Assembly (NCBI RefSeq): GCF_000719345.1
Contig: NZ_JOFX01000004.1
Location: forward strand, 186,001-250,000
DNA length: 64,000 nucleotides
Direction: 5' to 3'
From: Streptomyces sp. NRRL F-2664
GTDB taxonomy: Bacteria > Actinomycetota > Actinomycetes > Streptomycetales > Streptomycetaceae
The notes under the pieces are model-generated. The model was not told where the DNA came from. It searched no databases and saw only the letters and a list, made by a program, of their open reading frames with translations. The position numbers and the translations under genes were made by a program. Below are positions 32,768 through 39,801 of this stretch, piece by piece (position 1 is the stretch's first letter; each line of letters starts with the position of its first letter).

Positions 32768-33813
32768 TGGCCCTCCTCCAACGCCCACAGGGCGCGGCGG
32801 TTCAGCCTGTTTCACGTGAAACAGCGTCCCCCTGGCCCGGGTTGTTGCTGGCCGCCTGCGGAGCACTGGTCGCCTGGTGTCTCCACCGCCTCATACCGGC
32901 CGTACCGATGCTCACCGCGTCCGTGCTCCTGGGTATCGCGGTGGCGCATCTGCCCGGCCTGCGGCCCCTCGTGCGGGGAACCGCACGCACCGGCCTGTCG
33001 CTGGCCGGCCGACGGCTCATGCGCATCGGTATCGTCCTGCTCGGCCTGGGCCTGGGCCTGGAGCAGGTGCTCCGGCTGGGCTGGGCCACGGTGGCCATGG
33101 TGGTTGGCGTGGTTGCGGCCACCTTCTTCGGCACTCTCTGGCTGGGCCGCCGGCTCGGGCTGCCGGGCGACCAGCCACTGCTGATCGCCACGGGATATTC
33201 GATCTGCGGGGCCTCGGCCATCGGCGCGGTGAGCGAGGTCTCGGGCAGCGACGAGGAGGACGTGGCGGCCTCAGTGGCGCTGGTCACCCTCTGCGGGACG
33301 CTCGCCATCGCCGTCCTCCCCCTTCTGCAAGGCCCGTTGGCCCTCTCCGACCCGGCGTTCGGGCGCTGGGTGGGCGCCGGCGTCCACGACGTCGGCCAGG
33401 TGGTGGCAACGGCGCAGACCGCGGGCCCCGCCGCCCTCGGCGAGGCGGTACTGGTCAAGCTGATGCGAGTGGCCCTGCTGGCCCCGCTGGTGGCGGCGGT
33501 CGCCTTCGCACTGCGGGCCCGGCGGCGCGGAGTCCGGACCCCCTCGGGGCGCCGGCCGGCCCCGGTGCCGCTGTTCGTGGCCGGATTCCTGGCCGCGGCC
33601 GCGCTGCGCGCCACCGGGGTGCTGCCGGACGTAGCGCTGGAGTGGGCGCACACGGCGCAGGAGGCTTTGCTGGCGGCGGCCCTGTTCGGTCTGGGGAGCG
33701 CGGTCCATCTGCCGACTTTGGGGCGGACCGGCGGGCGGGCGGCGGCCCTGGGGCTCGGCGCGTGGGTGGTCGTCGCCGGGGTCTCGTACGCGGGCGTAAT
33801 GCTCACTGGATGA
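32767..33813 (+). CDS. YeiH-family putative sulfate/sulfite exporter
   Basis: A 348-residue membrane protein of the UPF0324/YeiH family with about ten membrane segments. Family stretches are visible: LMRIGIVLLGLGLGLEQ, IATGYSICGASAIGAVSEV and ASVALVTLCGTLAIAVLPLL. It starts with ATG 32767, sharing one base with the cysteine dioxygenase stop. A parS site near the start encodes VSRET in the cytoplasmic N-terminus (residues 15-19). Cysteine dioxygenase next door would make sulfinate, hence sulfite, so sulfite or sulfate export is plausible, as inference. Confidence 0.88.
   Translation: MALLQRPQGAAVQPVSRETASPWPGLLLAACGALVAWCLHRLIPAVPMLTASVLLGIAVAHLPGLRPLVRGTARTGLSLAGRRLMRIGIVLLGLGLGLEQVLRLGWATVAMVVGVVAATFFGTLWLGRRLGLPGDQPLLIATGYSICGASAIGAVSEVSGSDEEDVAASVALVTLCGTLAIAVLPLLQGPLALSDPAFGRWVGAGVHDVGQVVATAQTAGPAALGEAVLVKLMRVALLAPLVAAVAFALRARRRGVRTPSGRRPAPVPLFVAGFLAAAALRATGVLPDVALEWAHTAQEALLAAALFGLGSAVHLPTLGRTGGRAAALGLGAWVVVAGVSYAGVMLTG
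32809..32822. other. parS site 6 (within the YeiH-like gene)
   Basis: Perfect GTTTCACGTGAAAC 42 bp after the start codon, read as VSRET ahead of the first membrane segment. Confidence 0.95.
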
Positions 33814-34021
33814 CGCCGTAACGGCTGGGAGTTGGCCATTTCGTGGCCGGAACCGACCGAACGTTCTGACTGGCCGCTGACATTGACGCGGGGCCGTGCC
33901 ACTCTGCCCCGGCAAGGCGCACCACGTACGACGCACCACGCACAGCCGATCCGCACCGACCGCTCTTCACCCCCACCCTGCCCGGCTCCGACCGGTCCGG
34001 GCACGGCAGAAGGAGTCATGC

Positions 34022-34990
34022 GTGAATCGTCATCGCACGGCCTTGTCCGTCCTGCTCTCGGCGGGCGCCCTGGTCGCGGGCGTCCTGACGGCGGCCACCC
34101 CCTCGATCGCGGCGGACGCCGCCGCGACGTCCTTCCGGCAGCAGCACACCCAGGGCTTCTGGACCGCCGAGCGGATGCGCACGGCCACTCCGCTGGACGT
34201 GACGGCGGTACCCGGCGCCGCCCGCACCCCGGCGGCCGCGTCCGCCGCCCCCACCGCCATCGCCCCGACCCCTGCCGCGTCCGTGGCGTCCACCGCCTCA
34301 CCCACGGCGTTCCCGCAGGTCGGCGGGGCCTGGACGGGCGGTGGCGCGGTGGTGAAGACGTCGGGCCGGGTCTTCTTCACGATGGGCGGCCGCACCGCCT
34401 CCTGTTCCGGAAACTCGATCACCAGCGCCAACGGCAGCACGGTGATGACGGCCGGCCACTGCGTGAAGTACCAGGGGGCCTGGCACACGAACTGGGTCTT
34501 CGTACCCGCCTACAACAACGGGTCGGCACCCTACGGCCAGTGGTCGGCCACCAAGACCTTCGCCACCGACCAGTGGGCGGCCAGCGAGGACATGAACATG
34601 GACGTCGGCCTCGCCGTCGTCGCCCCGCTGAACGGCCAGACCCTCAGCCAGGCCGTCGGCGCCCAGGGCGTCCTCTTCAACGGCGGCTACAACAAGAGGA
34701 TGTACTCCTTCGGGTTCCCCGCGGCTGCCCCGTACGACGGAACGAAGCTTGTCTACTGCAGCGGCAACAGCGGCAAGGACTTCCTGCTCACCAAGGACCA
34801 CAGCCTGGGCTGCAACATGACCGGCGGCTCCAGCGGCGGTCCCTGGTTCCAGGACTTCAACGAGGCCACCGGCCTCGGCACCCAGGTCTCGGTGAACAGC
34901 TTCGGCTACACCTTCCTGCCGAACCGCATGTACGGCCCCTACCTCGGCAACGAGGCGAAGGCCGCCTACGACAAGGCGCAGGCCTCCTGA
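34022..34990 (+). CDS. Secreted trypsin-like serine peptidase
   Basis: A 322-residue exported protease. A signal peptide (residues 1-32, basic start VNRHRTALS, cleavage near SIAADA) and an Ala/Pro-rich propeptide (to about residue 95) precede a chymotrypsin-fold domain. The triad is His in MTAGHCV (about 144), Asp in NMDVGLAVV (about 192) and Ser in TGGSSGGPWF (about 272). Two cysteine pairs (around SCSGN with GHCV, and VYCSGN with GCNMTG) would form disulfides. The glutamyl-endopeptidase-like Ser context is typical of Streptomyces secreted peptidases. GTG 34022 has a good ribosome site (AGAAGGAG). Confidence 0.9.
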   Translation: MNRHRTALSVLLSAGALVAGVLTAATPSIAADAAATSFRQQHTQGFWTAERMRTATPLDVTAVPGAARTPAAASAAPTAIAPTPAASVASTASPTAFPQVGGAWTGGGAVVKTSGRVFFTMGGRTASCSGNSITSANGSTVMTAGHCVKYQGAWHTNWVFVPAYNNGSAPYGQWSATKTFATDQWAASEDMNMDVGLAVVAPLNGQTLSQAVGAQGVLFNGGYNKRMYSFGFPAAAPYDGTKLVYCSGNSGKDFLLTKDHSLGCNMTGGSSGGPWFQDFNEATGLGTQVSVNSFGYTFLPNRMYGPYLGNEAKAAYDKAQAS

Positions 34991-35018
34991 TCGAACCGTC
35001 GCCCCGCCACCCCCGCCC

Positions 35019-35039
35019 GGCCGGTACTCTGTACCGGCC
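35019..35039 (+). promoter_or_regulatory. Promoter region of tRNA-Ser(UGA) with palindrome
   Basis: TACTCT (35025-35030) is a good -10 about 10 bp before the tRNA. It lies within a perfect inverted repeat GGCCGGTAC-TCT-GTACCGGCC (35019-35039). Whether this is operator, terminator or chance is open. Confidence 0.4.
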
Positions 35040-35040
35040 A

Positions 35041-35127
35041 GGTGGGTTGCCCGAGCGGCCTAAGGGAACGGTCTTGAAAACCGTCGTGGCGGCGACGTCA
35101 CCGTGGGTTCAAATCCCACACCCACCG
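35041..35127 (+). tRNA. tRNA-Ser(UGA)
   Basis: An 87-nt class II tRNA with a long variable arm. The acceptor GGTGGGT pairs with ACCCACC, followed by discriminator G. The anticodon loop CTTGAAA gives anticodon TGA (35075-35077), reading UCA and UCG codons. The T arm (GTGGGTTCAAATCCCAC) is standard. A 13-bp hairpin follows at 35136-35168. Confidence 0.96.
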
Positions 35128-35135
35128 CAGAGGAA

Positions 35136-35168
35136 CGGCCCCTGACCGGTACACACGGTCGGGGGCCG
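35136..35168 (+). terminator. Terminator after tRNA-Ser(UGA)
   Basis: CGGCCCCTGACCG (35136-35148) pairs with CGGTCGGGGGCCG (35156-35168), with one G-T wobble and a 7-nt loop. It starts 9 bp after the tRNA. Confidence 0.75.
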
Positions 35169-35466
35169 CTTTCGTGCCCCGAGCTCTCCGCCGGGGGAAG
35201 GGCGGGTCGGGAATTCTCCGATTGCGGGCGGACCGGCGGTGTGTAGGCGCTACGCGGCGCATCGGTGCTGGTCGGAGCTGGTGCGGGGCGGCTCCGGAAG
35301 TTCGCCCACAGGGGCCGAAAGGTGAGGGGAAAAGTCTGATTGATCCTTCCGGGTGGTGTTTGTCGGAAGATCGGCGCGTGTGATGAGCGCAGTGCGGTTG
35401 CCCCCACATCATGACGAATGTATTCAGATCCGCCCGTCGGACCATCGCGAATCGAGGCACTCCGTC
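35169..35466. other. Gene-free interval
   Basis: About 300 bp between the tRNA terminator and the small membrane-protein gene. It is less GC-rich near 35320-35460. A bulged hairpin (GATCCTTCCG at 35342-35351 with CGGAAGATC at 35364-35372) is the only structure seen. No RNA gene is recognised. Confidence 0.35.
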
Positions 35467-35841
35467 ATGACTGACCGCACCATCCTCACGTCGATCTGGA
35501 CCTCCGTCCTCGCGGCCCTGGTGGCCGTTCTCTCCGCCCTCGGCTTCGGCGGCAAGGCGGCTCCCGCCGCCGCTGCCGGTGGCGCCGCCGCCGCGACCGT
35601 CACCCCCACCGTCCGCCGGCCGGCCGTCGTGGCGCCGCGGAGCTGGCGGGAGGTGATGCGGGGCGGTTCGCTGCCGCCGACCTTGAAGCAGCGCATCCGC
35701 GCCGAGGCTCACGGCAAGACCCCTGGCGTCCGCCGCTCGACCACCGCCGCAGCCATGGGAGCCGCGCCGGGTACCGCCGCCCGCATCCTGGCCCCCACCG
35801 CTGAACCGGCGGCCCGCGAGACGCTGGCACTCGCCGCGTAA
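35467..35841 (+). CDS. Small membrane-anchored protein of unknown function
   Basis: A 124-residue protein that I do not recognise. One hydrophobic segment near the N-terminus (SIWTSVLAALVAVLSALGF, residues 7-25) leads to an Ala-rich stretch. A basic region follows (WREVMRGGSLPPTLKQRIRAEAHG), and the tail is Ala-rich again. The ATG at 35467 is chosen because the hydrophobic segment starts at once; upstream in-frame residues look non-coding. Codon bias is good in the basic part. A signal-anchored regulatory or structural peptide is possible. The gene lies between tRNA-Ser and a tandem-repeat region. Confidence 0.6.
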   Translation: MTDRTILTSIWTSVLAALVAVLSALGFGGKAAPAAAAGGAAAATVTPTVRRPAVVAPRSWREVMRGGSLPPTLKQRIRAEAHGKTPGVRRSTTAAAMGAAPGTAARILAPTAEPAARETLALAA

Positions 35842-35870
35842 CCCCGTGCGGAGAGCAGGCGTCCGACACT

Positions 35871-35940
35871 GGACGCAAGGCGGTAGACGCAAGGCGGTAG
35901 ACGCAAGGTAGTAGACGCACGGCAGTAGACGCAGGGAAGT
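35871..35940 (+). repeat. Tandem 14-bp repeat, five units
   Basis: Units are GGACGCAAGGCGGT, AGACGCAAGGCGGT, AGACGCAAGGTAGT, AGACGCACGGCAGT and AGACGCAGGGAAGT. They run without gaps and diverge from first to last. Downstream the pattern fades (GGGCGGAAGG). The repeat begins 30 bp after the preceding stop codon. Confidence 0.85.
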
Positions 35941-36056
35941 GGGCGGAAGGCACGCCAGAGCAGCGCACGTACACGCAGGAACGCAGTCAGGCGCTGGAGC
36001 CCGGTCGGTCGAGACCGTGGATCGCGCCACGCGGTGCCCCGCAGCGGGGCACGGAT

Positions 36057-36085
36057 GGATCACCCCGGCGTGCGCCGGGGAGCGC
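36057..36085. repeat. Solitary CRISPR-repeat-like palindrome
   Basis: Begins GGATCA and centres on the stem CCCCGGCG-TG-CGCCGGGG. It resembles the 29-bp type I-E repeats of actinomycetes (reverse strand: CTCCCCG, loop, CGGGGTGATCC). A spurious plus-strand translation gives ITPACAGE, wording familiar from I-E repeats. There is no second copy beside it and no cas gene in the window. Confidence 0.4.
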
Positions 36086-36227
36086 GCAGGGGGCGTACAG
36101 CGGGCATTGCAGGGCCGCAGGCCCGGGAGACGGTGGGGTTCCCGGACGGCGCGGCCCTTTTCGGCATGTCCGGGCGCGGAGGACCGTCGCAATGCTGCCT
36201 CCTTCCCCCGCCCTTCCCTTCCCGACC

Positions 36228-36260
36228 TTGACACCGCCGGTAGATCTGACGGACAGTCAG
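36228..36260 (+). promoter_or_regulatory. Promoter and palindromic operator of the igr-like operon
   Basis: A perfect -35 TTGACA (36228-36233) is followed 12 bp later by CTGAC-GGACA-GTCAG (36246-36260), which covers the place of the -10 region. A TetR-type repressor bound there would block the promoter. No regulator gene lies in the operon. Confidence 0.45.
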
Positions 36261-36294
36261 TTACTCGATGATGCGATGCCGGGAGGCCTGTTCC

Positions 36295-37446
36295 GTGCAC
36301 CTCGCCCCGACCGACGACCAGTTGCGGCTCCGTGCCGAACTGCGGACCTACTTCCAAACACTGCTCCCCGACGGGGTTCCCGAGGAGCCGGCACGTCAGC
36401 GGGGGCTGCTGCGCCGGATCGGCGCCGACGGACTGCTCGGCCTCGGCTGGCCCGTCGAGTACGGCGGCCAGGGGCGCGGCGCCGAGGAGCAGTTCGTCTT
36501 CTTCGACGAGGCCTACCGGGCCGGCGCACCCGTGTCCATGGTCACGCTGAACACGGTCGGCCCCACCTTGATGAAGTACGGGACCCGGGAGCAGAAGGAC
36601 TACTTCCTCCCCCGGATCCTCGCGGGTGACATCGTCTTCGCCATCGGATACTCCGAGCCCGAGGCTGGAACCGACCTCGCTTCCCTGCGCACCAGGGCGG
36701 TCCGCGACGGCGACGACTGGCTGGTCGACGGCCAGAAGATCTTCACCTCGAACGCCCAGAACGCGGACTGGATCTGGCTCGCCTGCCGCACCGACCCCCG
36801 GGCCCCCAAGCACAAGGGCATCTCGATCATCCTCGTCCCCACCCATGCCCCCGGCTTCTCGTGGACCCCGATCGACACCGTGGGCGGGCTCACCACCACG
36901 GCGACGTACTACGACTCCGTCCGCGTGCCGGCCGGGAACCTCGTCGGCTCCGAACACGGCGGCTGGGAGCTGATCACCAACCAGCTGAACCACGAACGCG
37001 TGGCCCTCGCCGCCATCGGCATGCAGGCCGAGGACTTCTACGAGCGCGCACTGCAGTACGCCCGCACCCCAGACCCCGTCACCGGGCAGCGCCCGGGGGA
37101 CATCCCCTGGGTGCGGTACCGGCTCGCCGAGGCCCACGCGCGGCTGGCCGCCGTACGCCTCCTCAACTGGCGCCTCGTCCAGGACGTGGGAAGCGGCAGC
37201 CTCGCCCCCGGCGACGCCAGCGGCGTGAAGTTCCTCGGCACCGAGTCCGCCGTCGAGGTCTACCGGATGTGCCAGGAGGTCGTGGGCGAGGAGGCACTCG
37301 TCCGGGGACCCGCGGCCTTCGCGGGGGGCGAGCTCGAACGTATGAACCGGGCCGCACAGATCAACACCTTCGGCGGCGGCGTGAGCGAGGTCCAGCGGGA
37401 GATCGTCGCCATGATGCGGCTCGGCATGAAGGGGAGGAAGCGATGA
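36295..37446 (+). CDS. Acyl-CoA dehydrogenase (FadE-like, FAD-binding subunit)
   Basis: A 383-residue acyl-CoA dehydrogenase, first gene of a five-gene operon. The three family parts are present: an N-terminal helical domain, a central beta domain with GYSEPEAGTDLASLRT (flavin contact), and a C-terminal helical domain with NQLNHERVALAAIG and a late TFGGGVSEVQREIVA. The GTG at 36295 has a ribosome site (GGGAGG). The stop overlaps the next start as ATGA. The pairing with a second, reduced dehydrogenase (38390) matches the alpha2beta2 steroid side-chain dehydrogenases (FadE28/FadE29 type) of Mycobacterium. Confidence 0.9.
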   Translation: MHLAPTDDQLRLRAELRTYFQTLLPDGVPEEPARQRGLLRRIGADGLLGLGWPVEYGGQGRGAEEQFVFFDEAYRAGAPVSMVTLNTVGPTLMKYGTREQKDYFLPRILAGDIVFAIGYSEPEAGTDLASLRTRAVRDGDDWLVDGQKIFTSNAQNADWIWLACRTDPRAPKHKGISIILVPTHAPGFSWTPIDTVGGLTTTATYYDSVRVPAGNLVGSEHGGWELITNQLNHERVALAAIGMQAEDFYERALQYARTPDPVTGQRPGDIPWVRYRLAEAHARLAAVRLLNWRLVQDVGSGSLAPGDASGVKFLGTESAVEVYRMCQEVVGEEALVRGPAAFAGGELERMNRAAQINTFGGGVSEVQREIVAMMRLGMKGRKR

Positions 37447-38390
37447 CGGCGGACGCCACGGGTACGTCCGAGGAGGCGGCCCGGTTCCAGGCGTTGCTCG
37501 CAGCCTTCGAGGGGCAGCCGGCCGCCACGGCCGGGCGCGGCAAGGACGCGGTCAACGAGCCGATGATCCGCCACTGGTGCGAGGCGATGGGCGACACCAA
37601 CCCCGCCTACTGCGGGCCTGACGCCATCGCTCCCCCCACCATGCTCCAGGCCTGGACCATGGGTGGACTGTCCGGCCACTCCGACCGCTCCACCGCCTAC
37701 GACGAGCTCCTCACGCTCCTCGACGGCGCGGGGTTCACCTCCGTCGTCGCCACCGACTGCGAACAGGAGTACCTCCACCCGCTGCGCCCCGGTGACACGG
37801 TCGCCTTCGACGCCGTCATCGAGTCCGTGTCGCCGCGCAAGACGACCAGGCTGGGGGCCGGCCACTTCGTGACGACCCGGATGGACGTCCGGGCGGGTGG
37901 CCGCCGCGTCGGCACCCACCGCTTCCGCATCCTCAAGTACGCGCCCGCCGGCCGGCCGGCACAGCAGCGCGAGCCCAGGAGGAAGGCCGCGACCCTGCGG
38001 CCGCGGCCCGTGGTCAACCGCGACAACCAGGGTTTCTGGGACGGGGTGCGGGACCACCGGCTGCTCATCCAACGCTGCACCTCCTGCGCCACCCTCCGCT
38101 TCCCCTGGCTCCCCGGCTGCAACTCCTGCGCCGGCTCCGATTGGGACACGGTCGAAGCCTCCGGCGCCGGCACCGTCTTCAGCTACGTCGTGATGCACCA
38201 CCCGCCGTTCCCGGCCTTCGACCCGCCCTACGCGGTCGCGCTCGTCGAACTCGCCGAGGGGGTCCGCATGATCAGCAACATCACCGGTGTCCCGTACGAC
38301 AAGGTGCGCATCGGCCTGCCCGTCCAACTGGAGTTCCTGCGCGTCGACGACGACCTCGAACTCCCCGTCTTCCGCGGGGGCGAGGCCTGA
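37443..38390 (+). CDS. MaoC-like/DUF35 two-domain hydratase subunit (ChsH2-like)
   Basis: A 315-residue protein with two parts. Residues about 10-160 form a hot-dog (MaoC-type) domain, including FEGQPAAT and LGAGHFVTTRMDV. Residues about 185-315 are a DUF35 domain: a zinc ribbon with CTSCATLRFPWLPGCNSC, then an OB-fold (GTVFSYVVMHHPPFPAFDPP). This arrangement is that of ChsH2 in the mycobacterial igr operon, where it pairs with ChsH1 to hydrate the steroid 22-ene CoA and its DUF35 part binds the Ltp2 aldolase. Both partners are encoded just downstream. ATGA overlap with the previous gene. Confidence 0.88.
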   Translation: MTADATGTSEEAARFQALLAAFEGQPAATAGRGKDAVNEPMIRHWCEAMGDTNPAYCGPDAIAPPTMLQAWTMGGLSGHSDRSTAYDELLTLLDGAGFTSVVATDCEQEYLHPLRPGDTVAFDAVIESVSPRKTTRLGAGHFVTTRMDVRAGGRRVGTHRFRILKYAPAGRPAQQREPRRKAATLRPRPVVNRDNQGFWDGVRDHRLLIQRCTSCATLRFPWLPGCNSCAGSDWDTVEASGAGTVFSYVVMHHPPFPAFDPPYAVALVELAEGVRMISNITGVPYDKVRIGLPVQLEFLRVDDDLELPVFRGGEA

Positions 38391-39421
38391 TGGACTTCCA
38401 CCCCACCGAGGACCAGGCCGCCGCGGCCGGTCTCGCCGCCCGGATTTTCACCGATCTCGCCACCCACGAGCGCCTGGCCGCCGCCGGCACCGGCAGCGAC
38501 GCCGAACTGTGGAAGGCCCTCACTTCCGCCGGGCTCACCACCGCCGTCGAGGAGATCGGCCTGCTGGGACTGGTCCTGCTGCTGGAGGAGCAGGGCCGCA
38601 CCACCGCCCAGGTCCCCTACGCCGCCACCTGCGCGTACGGGATCCTCCCCGTCGCCGCCCACGGCAGCGCGGAGCAGCGCGCCCGGCTACTGCCCCCGCT
38701 GGGGAGCGGGGACGCGGTGGCCACCGGAGCCTTTCCCGCCCGCGGCCGGATCGCCGCCGAGGACGGCCGGCTCACCGGCACCGCTCCGGCGGTGCCCTGG
38801 CTGCGCGACGCCACCCACGTCCTGGTTCCGGACGCCGAGCGGGCCCTGTGGCTCGTGCGGACGGACGCCCCCGGCGTACGGACGTCGCCCGTCGAGACCA
38901 CCGCCTCCTGGTCGGCGGGCCGCTTGGTCCTGAGCGCGGCCGAGGGCGAACGGCTCGGGTCCGCCGGTGCGTACGAGCAGGCCCTCGCCGTCGCGCGCAC
39001 CGCGTTCGCCGGGCTCCAGGCGGGTGTGTGCGCGGGCTCGCTCGCCCGCGCGGTGGCGTACACGTCGACCCGCGAGCAGTTCGGCCGCCCGCTCTCCACG
39101 AACCAGGGGGTCATGCTGCGCGCGGCCGACGCGTACATGGACACCGAGGCGATCCGGGTGACCGCGTACGAGGCGGCCTGGCGCATCGACCAGGGGCTCG
39201 ATGCGCACCAGCACGCGCTGACCGCGGCCTGGTGGGCCTCGGAGGCGGGCAAGCGGGTCGTGCACGCGGGCCAGCACCTGCACGGCGGCACGGGCGCCGA
39301 CCTGGACCACCCGGTCCACCGGCACTTCCTGTGGGGTCGCCAGCTGGACGCCTACCTCGGCTGCGGCAGTGAGCTGCTGGCCGAACTGGGAGCGTCGATA
39401 GCCGAGGGAGAGCGGGCATGA
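38390..39421 (+). CDS. Acyl-CoA dehydrogenase-like second subunit
   Basis: A 343-residue, shorter acyl-CoA dehydrogenase relative. The helical C-terminal domain is well kept (YTSTREQFGRPLSTNQGVML, GQHLHGGTGADLDHPVHR). The central flavin-contact motif of the first subunit (SEPEAGTD) is replaced by unrelated sequence (TGAFPARGRIAAEDG). Such asymmetric pairs form one flavin site per heterodimer. ATG 38390 shares a base with the preceding stop, and its own stop overlaps the ChsH1-like start as ATGA. It should work only together with the dehydrogenase at 36295. Confidence 0.87.
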   Translation: MDFHPTEDQAAAAGLAARIFTDLATHERLAAAGTGSDAELWKALTSAGLTTAVEEIGLLGLVLLLEEQGRTTAQVPYAATCAYGILPVAAHGSAEQRARLLPPLGSGDAVATGAFPARGRIAAEDGRLTGTAPAVPWLRDATHVLVPDAERALWLVRTDAPGVRTSPVETTASWSAGRLVLSAAEGERLGSAGAYEQALAVARTAFAGLQAGVCAGSLARAVAYTSTREQFGRPLSTNQGVMLRAADAYMDTEAIRVTAYEAAWRIDQGLDAHQHALTAAWWASEAGKRVVHAGQHLHGGTGADLDHPVHRHFLWGRQLDAYLGCGSELLAELGASIAEGERA

Positions 39422-39801
39422 AGATCGGCGACACACTGCCGCCGCTGGAGATCGCGGTCACCCGCACCCTGATCGTCGCGGGTGCCATCGCCTCCCGCGA
39501 CTACCAGGACGTGCACCATGACGCGGAGCTCGCGCGGGAGAAGGGCTCCCGGGACATCTTCATGAACATCCTGACCACCAACGGTCTGGTCGGCCGCTAC
39601 GTCACCGACCATCTCGGGCCGCGCGCGGTCCTGCGCAAGGTGGCCATCCGCCTCGGCGCCCCCAACCACCCGGGGGACACCATGACCCTCAGCGGCACGG
39701 TCACCGCCGTGGCCGGCCACATCGTCGAGATCCGGATCGTCGGGGCCAACGGCCTCGGCCACCACGTGACGGGAACGGTCACTGCGGAGGTGGCGGCATG
39801 A
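39418..39801 (+). CDS. MaoC-like hydratase subunit (ChsH1-like)
   Basis: A 127-residue hot-dog protein. The hydratase region includes ASRDYQDVHHDAELAREKGS, with the Asp and His of the hydratase dyad (D-x3-H type), and FMNILTTNGLVGRYVTDHLG. In Mycobacterium the small partner of ChsH2 carries the catalytic residues, which fits. It is coupled to its neighbours on both sides by ATGA overlaps. Confidence 0.88.
   Translation: MKIGDTLPPLEIAVTRTLIVAGAIASRDYQDVHHDAELAREKGSRDIFMNILTTNGLVGRYVTDHLGPRAVLRKVAIRLGAPNHPGDTMTLSGTVTAVAGHIVEIRIVGANGLGHHVTGTVTAEVAA

Larger units (their letters stand above)
35842..36294. other. Gene-free interval with minisatellite, CRISPR-repeat-like hairpin and igr-operon promoter
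   Basis: This 453-bp gap holds, in order, a 14-bp tandem repeat (35871-35940), a GTGCCCCG hairpin (36034-36052), a solitary type I-E CRISPR-repeat-like palindrome (36057-36085), and a TTGACA and palindromic operator before the acyl-CoA dehydrogenase operon. No coding sequence is supported. Confidence 0.6.

Noticed and set aside
33883..33888. TTGACG as a promoter of the secreted protease
   Set aside because: No -10 hexamer lies at 16-19 bp, so it was not listed.
35939..36271. 110-residue plus-strand reading after the minisatellite
   Set aside because: It consists of repeat and hairpin sequence (including ITPACAGE from the CRISPR-like element) and has no ribosome site.
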